16,163 bases of DNA from Gemmatimonadota bacterium (GTDB taxonomy: Bacteria; Gemmatimonadota; Gemmatimonadetes; Palauibacterales; Palauibacteraceae): assembly GCA_029288095.1 (NCBI GenBank), contig JARFPW010000280.1, positions 1 to 16,163 on the forward strand. Reading direction: 5' to 3'. The position numbers were made by a program, and so were the translations under genes. The number at the start of each line of letters is the position of its first letter. Within the stretch, counting starts at the first letter, position 1. Positions 13,147 to 16,163 of this stretch are shown one piece after another. A model generated the notes under the pieces. It had not been told where the DNA came from, did no database searches, and saw nothing but the letters and a program-made list of their open reading frames with translations.

Positions 13147-13897
13147 GGACCACGCCGTCTCGAATGGCGGCTTGACGCCACTTGGCACCGCTCTCCCTCC
13201 CCGCGACCCCCGCTCGTTCCCCGCCAGCGTAGAGAATCTCATACAGCTGGTACTGATCGCGATCTCCGTTCTCCGGTGTCTTCGAACTCCCGGGATTGCG
13301 TGCGACGTGCTCTACGCGGTTGCGTATCCCGATCAGCTGCCGGGAAGCCATGATCGAGTCAATGACGAAAAACGCCAGGAGGGCGACGTGTGCTCCGAGT
13401 CCCGCCGTGTCGGCGGACATCCGGCTGATCAGGCGTGTGCATTTGCCCTCGTCCAGGACTTCAAACGACGTCACCAGGCGAACCGACGACCCGAGGAACC
13501 TGCCCCCGTTTAACCACCAGACGAGCGATCGTCCCGGATCGAGGTGGCGCAGATAACCGACCGCCGTCGCGTCGCCCAGTCGAGGCTCCGGAATCCACGA
13601 GACGACGTGCCAGGCAGAGACCCGCCTCCCGTTATCGAGCCAGTCGACGCTGTACCATCCCGCGCCGCGCCCCAACTGAGAGATCCACGGCCAAACACGC
13701 TCAGGCAGAGCCTCGATCGAGATGGCACGGGTCATGACGGCTCGGGTGCGCGGACCGCCCTCCAGATAGTCATCACCCGGCATGCGTCGGGCACGCTCGG
13801 CGGCAGTCGATCCCCACCGCGTGCCCCAAAGCAGGAGGGCCAACCCGCCGAGGAAGCCGAGCACAAGCAGACCTGCTATCCAGATGCTCGTCGACAC
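13133..13897 (-). CDS. Membrane-anchored SRPBCC family protein
   Basis: GTG 13897 is preceded by GGGAGG at 4 nt and gives a protein of 254 aa beginning VSTSIWIAGLLVL (initiator Met in practice). The upstream TTG 13945 would only add an unsupported tail. One N-terminal transmembrane helix (about 4-25) is followed by an SRPBCC/polyketide-cyclase-like domain. That domain has MTRAISIEALPERVWPWISQ (about 55-74), GRGAGWYSVDWLDNG, VVSWIPEPRLGDA and LVTSFEVLDEGKCTRLISRM. A hydrophobic segment near 160-180 and a long polar C-terminal extension (about 195-254) follow. The fold binds hydrophobic ligands in a cavity, but the ligand is unknown. It is the first gene of a two-gene unit with the lipoprotein. 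Confidence 0.86.
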   Translation of the reverse strand: MSTSIWIAGLLVLGFLGGLALLLWGTRWGSTAAERARRMPGDDYLEGGPRTRAVMTRAISIEALPERVWPWISQLGRGAGWYSVDWLDNGRRVSAWHVVSWIPEPRLGDATAVGYLRHLDPGRSLVWWLNGGRFLGSSVRLVTSFEVLDEGKCTRLISRMSADTAGLGAHVALLAFFVIDSIMASRQLIGIRNRVEHVARNPGSSKTPENGDRDQYQLYEILYAGGERAGVAGRESGAKWRQAAIRDGVVHDAE

Positions 13898-13987
13898 ATC
13901 GCCTCCCGGGCTATGCGGCCTCGTGGCCGCCAGGTCAGCTTGCAATCTAGAAGGCGGAAGCCTTCAACGCTCGGTACGTGCGTACCC

Positions 13988-14028
13988 TTGGCCCGTGGCC
14001 TTCAGCAGTGTACTTTGCAGTACAAAGT
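13988..14028 (+). promoter_or_regulatory. Promoter with operator B overlapping the -10
   Basis: TTGGCC (13988-13993), a 17-bp spacer and TACTTT (14011-14016) form a plausible promoter. The -10 merges into ACTTTGCA-G-TACAAAGT (14012-14028). In transcription direction, the 19 bases from TACTTT onward differ from operator A at a single position. The operator lies in the divergent region between the SRPBCC gene and paralog B. On the opposite strand the same place reads GACTTT, a poorer -10, so it mainly serves the plus-strand gene. Confidence 0.78.
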
Positions 14029-14085
14029 CGAGTCGGAATTCGAGCTAATGAACCGATCGGCCACGGGTGCACAGAGAGGGTAGTA

Positions 14086-14538
14086 ATGAGCAACGGGTTG
14101 AGACGGATTCGGGCTGCGGTTGGGATGGGTCTGACGTGGGCGGTGGCATGGTTCGCGGGGGGCATGGCCCTCGTGATCGCATTCCCGGGCGCCGCGGACG
14201 TTCCTTTTCCCATCCTGTGGGCGGGCCTGGCCTTCGTCGGTGGGGTGGTGTTCTCCGCGGCCGTCGGAATCGGTGAGCGCCGCCGCGGATTCGATCAGAT
14301 GTCGCTGCCGCGCTTCGCGGGCTGGGGGGCAGTGGGAGGTCTGGTGCTGTCTTTGCTCTTCGTCTCAGCTGCCGCGCTGTTCGGCGAGATGACTCCTCTT
14401 AGACACCTGGGCGTGTTGGGCCCGGTGTTCGCGTTTGCGGGAGCGGGTTCAGCCGCCGGATCGCTCGCGCTGGCCAGAAAGGCGGAGGGCCCTGATTCGC
14501 TTGATGCGAGCGCGGACTACGAGGAGTTGGAAAGCTGA
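14086..14538 (+). CDS. Four-helix membrane protein, paralog B
   Basis: ATG 14086 follows GAGAGGG by 5 nt and is the supported start; the frame remains open upstream through the operator but is not coding there. The 150-aa protein has about four hydrophobic helices (12-34, 41-62, 79-99 and 108-131). The conserved loop RRGFDQMSLPRFAGWGAVGG (67-86) and SAAGSLALARKA (122-133) match paralog A at 12231-12692. The short acidic tail (DYEELES) is also shared in character. Function is unknown. It is a single gene, followed by a convergent gene 41 bp away. Confidence 0.86.
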   Translation: MSNGLRRIRAAVGMGLTWAVAWFAGGMALVIAFPGAADVPFPILWAGLAFVGGVVFSAAVGIGERRRGFDQMSLPRFAGWGAVGGLVLSLLFVSAAALFGEMTPLRHLGVLGPVFAFAGAGSAAGSLALARKAEGPDSLDASADYEELES

Positions 14539-14579
14539 GTCTCTAAACTGTACCCTATTCCCGGGCGATCGACGGACGC

Positions 14580-14756
14580 CTAGCCTTGCTCAGACAGTAC
14601 GCAGACATTGGCTTCGTAGTCATACCTGCCGCCGGAATCCAGGCAGGAATCTATCTCGAGAAAACGGACGAGTCGCCAGCCCAGAAGGCCGCACACAAGT
14701 AGTGCCAGAGCAAGGGCGACGAATTTGATCAGTGGCTTCACAGTACGCAGCGCCAT
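14580..14756 (-). CDS. Small one-helix protein with Cys-containing tail
   Basis: ATG 14756 gives 58 aa: a basic start (MALRTVKPLIK), one strong transmembrane helix (about 11-31), then FLEIDSCLDSGGRYDYEANV and CVLSEQG. The pattern IDsCLDsGGrYD...C is one I recall from short uncharacterised membrane proteins in many Gram-negative genomes, which supports a real gene despite a weak SD. The longer GTG start at 14825 would add 23 residues out of frame with the EthD fragment and without family support. The two cysteines could form a disulfide outside the cytoplasm. Confidence 0.68.
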   Translation of the reverse strand: MALRTVKPLIKFVALALALLVCGLLGWRLVRFLEIDSCLDSGGRYDYEANVCVLSEQG

Positions 14757-14842
14757 CCCCCAATCTCGTTCTTCCAGTAGTCTCTGAATTCCGCCCGGGT
14801 CATACTCGGGTGGCGCGTCAAACACATGAGGAACTTGATCAC
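14738..14842 (-). pseudogene. Truncated EthD-domain fragment
   Basis: From GTG 14842 the frame reads VIKFLMCLTRHPSMTRAEFR and DYWKNE, the typical first 26 residues of EthD-domain proteins (single-domain ferredoxin-like, about 100 aa). It then breaks into IGGWRCVL and stops. The usual HGP that follows the YW motif and all remaining strands are missing. The breakpoint falls at the start of the small one-helix gene (ATG 14756), so the fragment looks like a deletion scar. AGAAGG lies about 10 nt upstream, and the lipoprotein gene stop is 20 bp away, so it probably was once a cotranscribed gene. Confidence 0.62.
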
Positions 14843-14862
14843 TGCTTTCGCGCCTTCTGCGG

Positions 14863-15258
14863 TCAGCCCGGGAGGAAACGCCAGCTTCCCTCGTGCCTGA
14901 TGAAGCTCTGAGCGGCCCAGCTGTCTCCGGGTTGCGGCCAGGTCACCTTGCAGACGTCGTACTCCTCGCAATCGATCGAAGGTTCGAGGCCCTGTTCGTC
15001 GGCATGCTTCATCATGTCCTGTGTGAGATCGAAGAAGAACTCGTGCATCTCGGTCGGTAGCTCCGGGTGGACACTACCGAGGTACTCCGCATTCCTCTCC
15101 CTGACCTCCTGTACGTAGGTCTCGAAAAATGACCGGAAATCTGATTCGCGATCTACTCCTTCGTCCTGAGTGTTGCAGCCAACCGTCGCCGCTAAAACGG
15201 CCAGGCCGGCCATTGCCGCCCACACCTGTCGCCGCGGCGAAAACAGTAGTCCCCTCAT
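14863..15258 (-). CDS. Small lipoprotein, possibly NTF2-like
   Basis: The 131-aa protein has a basic N-terminus (MRGLLFSPRRQ), a hydrophobic core (about 13-27) and a lipobox ending TVGC with Cys28, so it is likely lipidated and exported. The mature part is acidic and helical at first (SDFRSFFETYVQEVRERNAE), then has a CEEYDVCKV segment with Cys97 and Cys103, and ends SFIRHEGSWRFLPG. That ending resembles NTF2/SnoaL-like domains, but the call is weak. ATG 15258 is preceded by a purine-rich GAAGAGAG. A 10-bp palindrome GTTGGCCAAC lies just upstream (15273-15282). Confidence 0.78.
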   Translation of the reverse strand: MRGLLFSPRRQVWAAMAGLAVLAATVGCNTQDEGVDRESDFRSFFETYVQEVRERNAEYLGSVHPELPTEMHEFFFDLTQDMMKHADEQGLEPSIDCEEYDVCKVTWPQPGDSWAAQSFIRHEGSWRFLPG

Positions 15259-15301
15259 CTTTTCTCTCTTCAGTTGGCCAACAATTACGCTGGGGAGGTG
15301 G

Positions 15302-15865
15302 CTACTCGGCCAAGATTCTCACAACTCCCGCCAGTGCTCCCGCTTTCCGCGAGGGATTCTTGAATCGGTACAGATACTTCTCGAGATCTTCGCGGACGCG
15401 TGGGGCCGTGGCATCCACCAACCGGGCCGGTTCGACCCTGTCCGCGTGATAGATCAACAGGAGGTCAATCCGGACGGCGTATCCACGATCGAGAAGCGTA
15501 TACTCATGAAAATGATGTATGATATCCCCGAACATGGATGGGTACATGGCCGCTTCATCCACCACAACCCGGCCATCAGAGATCTCCACCAGGCCCCCCT
15601 GGAAGTCATGGTCGTATCCCTGGAACTCCTCATGGGCGACCTCCGTTCGACTCGCATCGTACTTATCTGTGCCTGACGCGAGGATGATCTCCGACAGTTG
15701 GTCCAGCGTCTTGTCGGGGTGATCGGATGAGCCGATGGATCTCACCACGTACTGGCCGTCCTCGAAGGTCGATCCGATCAGGGCATCAACCCTGGAGCCG
15801 ACAGCCATGTAGTCGGGCTTGCGGTCGGCCGTGTATTCAGGTGCGCTGATCTCGACGACCTTCAT
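15302..15865 (-). CDS. Unrecognised soluble protein, 187 aa
   Basis: The protein is acidic, with no signal peptide or transmembrane helix. It begins MKVVEISAPEYTADRKPDYM. Other features are DALIGSTFEDGQYVVRSIGS (28-47), an Asp/Glu-rich middle with AHEEFQGYDHDFQGG, a GDIIHHFHEYTLLDRGYAVR segment (113-132) and a basic C-terminus (KYLYRFKNPSRKAGAL). The His-rich HHFHEY patch could be a metal or catalytic site, but I cannot place the protein in a family. The start lies 6 bp after the stop of the upstream helical protein, so the two are very likely cotranscribed and may work together. Confidence 0.8.
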   Translation of the reverse strand: MKVVEISAPEYTADRKPDYMAVGSRVDALIGSTFEDGQYVVRSIGSSDHPDKTLDQLSEIILASGTDKYDASRTEVAHEEFQGYDHDFQGGLVEISDGRVVVDEAAMYPSMFGDIIHHFHEYTLLDRGYAVRIDLLLIYHADRVEPARLVDATAPRVREDLEKYLYRFKNPSRKAGALAGVVRILAE

Positions 15866-15871
15866 GCCTGT

Positions 15872-16163
15872 TCAGTTCTGCTCCATGAGTCTCAGTATAC
15901 GATGGATGGACGCGTCCACGATGTCGACTTCAGCCAGCACTTCCTCGAGTCTGATTGCCCTGAAGGAGACCATCTGGAGGAACAGGGAGTCCTGGGCGAG
16001 CGACGTCAGGTCCGCAGCCGGCCGAGGCGGCAGCCTGCGGAAGTTGCGCTTCGCCATCTGGGCTTCAAACATCGCTCCCTTCGCCATCAGATAAGGGTCC
16101 AGCTGGTTGAACATCGTCTCCTGCTCCCGATGCTCTTCCTCGTTCAGGTCCCGCACCAGGTCG
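15872..16163 (-). CDS. Partial helical protein, 5' end outside window
   Basis: The frame is open to the window edge, reading DLVRDLNEEEHREQETMFNQ and onwards. A GTG at 16156 is the first in-window start codon, but it has no assessable SD, so the true start may be outside. The visible 97 residues are strongly helical and charged, with repeated amphipathic Met/Leu/Glu-rich stretches (LDPYLMAKGAMFEAQMAKR, then LFLQMVSFRAIRLEEVLAEV) and no membrane segment. This looks like a small coiled-coil or four-helix-bundle-type protein. I do not recognise it. It is the first visible gene of the operon that continues into the 187-aa protein. Confidence 0.7.
   Translation of the reverse strand, partial: DLVRDLNEEEHREQETMFNQLDPYLMAKGAMFEAQMAKRNFRRLPPRPAADLTSLAQDSLFLQMVSFRAIRLEEVLAEVDIVDASIHRILRLMEQN

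Noticed and set aside
15273..15282. Palindrome GTTGGCCAAC as an operator of the lipoprotein gene
   Set aside because: A single 10-bp palindrome is expected by chance at this scale and no second copy or promoter element was found.

Overview
The window is about 16 kb of GC-rich bacterial chromosome. It is packed with small, mostly single-domain accessory genes, usually joined by short overlaps and preceded by good Shine-Dalgarno (SD) sequences such as GGGAGG or GAGGAG. Strong SDs, TTGACA/TAnnnT promoters and the protein families present suggest Gemmatimonadota or a similar environmental phylum. Those families include an N-terminal EEFALILRKASEL-type protein, FDQxSxPRFA four-helix membrane proteins, and VOC, YciI, DUF1697 and TfoX proteins. 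This assignment is an inference; there is no rRNA or other phylogenetic marker. I see no rRNA, tRNA, CRISPR array, transposase, integrase or phage gene.

Layout. (1) 1-1920, minus strand: a clear glutamate dehydrogenase is followed by a small conserved protein and a partial membrane protein. (2) 2043-3613, plus strand: a YtrA-type GntR regulator sits behind a promoter with a built-in operator and is coupled by ATGA to a polytopic DUF1648/DUF5808 membrane protein. This is a self-contained regulatory pair. (3) 3664-6293, minus strand: a DUF1080 (3-keto-disaccharide hydrolase type) exported protein, an HXXEE membrane protein, a VOC protein, a one-helix membrane protein and an alpha/beta hydrolase form a chain. 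Its first gene appears to be leaderless. (4) 6359-6694, plus strand: a conserved small protein stands alone. (5) 6703-8412, minus strand: DUF1697, a GNAT acetyltransferase and a two-helix membrane protein that seems to start at ATC. (6) 8566-8892, plus strand: a TfoX/Sxy N-terminal-domain protein has an inverted repeat reaching into its SD. (7) 8893-11900, minus strand: a VanZ-like membrane protein, a methyltransferase, YciI, VOC and DUF4288, mostly overlapping. (8) 11911-12230: a decayed or very small ORF and a stretch without a gene. (9) 12231-14538: two paralogous four-helix membrane proteins, one on each strand, flank a lipoprotein gene and an SRPBCC gene. Each paralog has a nearly identical promoter-operator. 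(10) 14580-16163, minus strand: a helical protein cut by the window edge, an unrecognised 187-aa protein, a small lipoprotein, a truncated EthD fragment and a small one-helix protein.

How the genes relate. Only the glutamate dehydrogenase is plainly core metabolism. The rest looks like an accessory region of detoxification or stress-type folds (VOC, YciI, EthD, GNAT, methyltransferase) and small envelope proteins. I found no complete defence, secretion or biosynthetic system. The most informative signals are regulatory: the duplicated palindromic operator over the -10 of two paralogs, the GntR operator, two probable leaderless starts, the ATC start, and the hairpin over the TfoX-family ribosome binding site.
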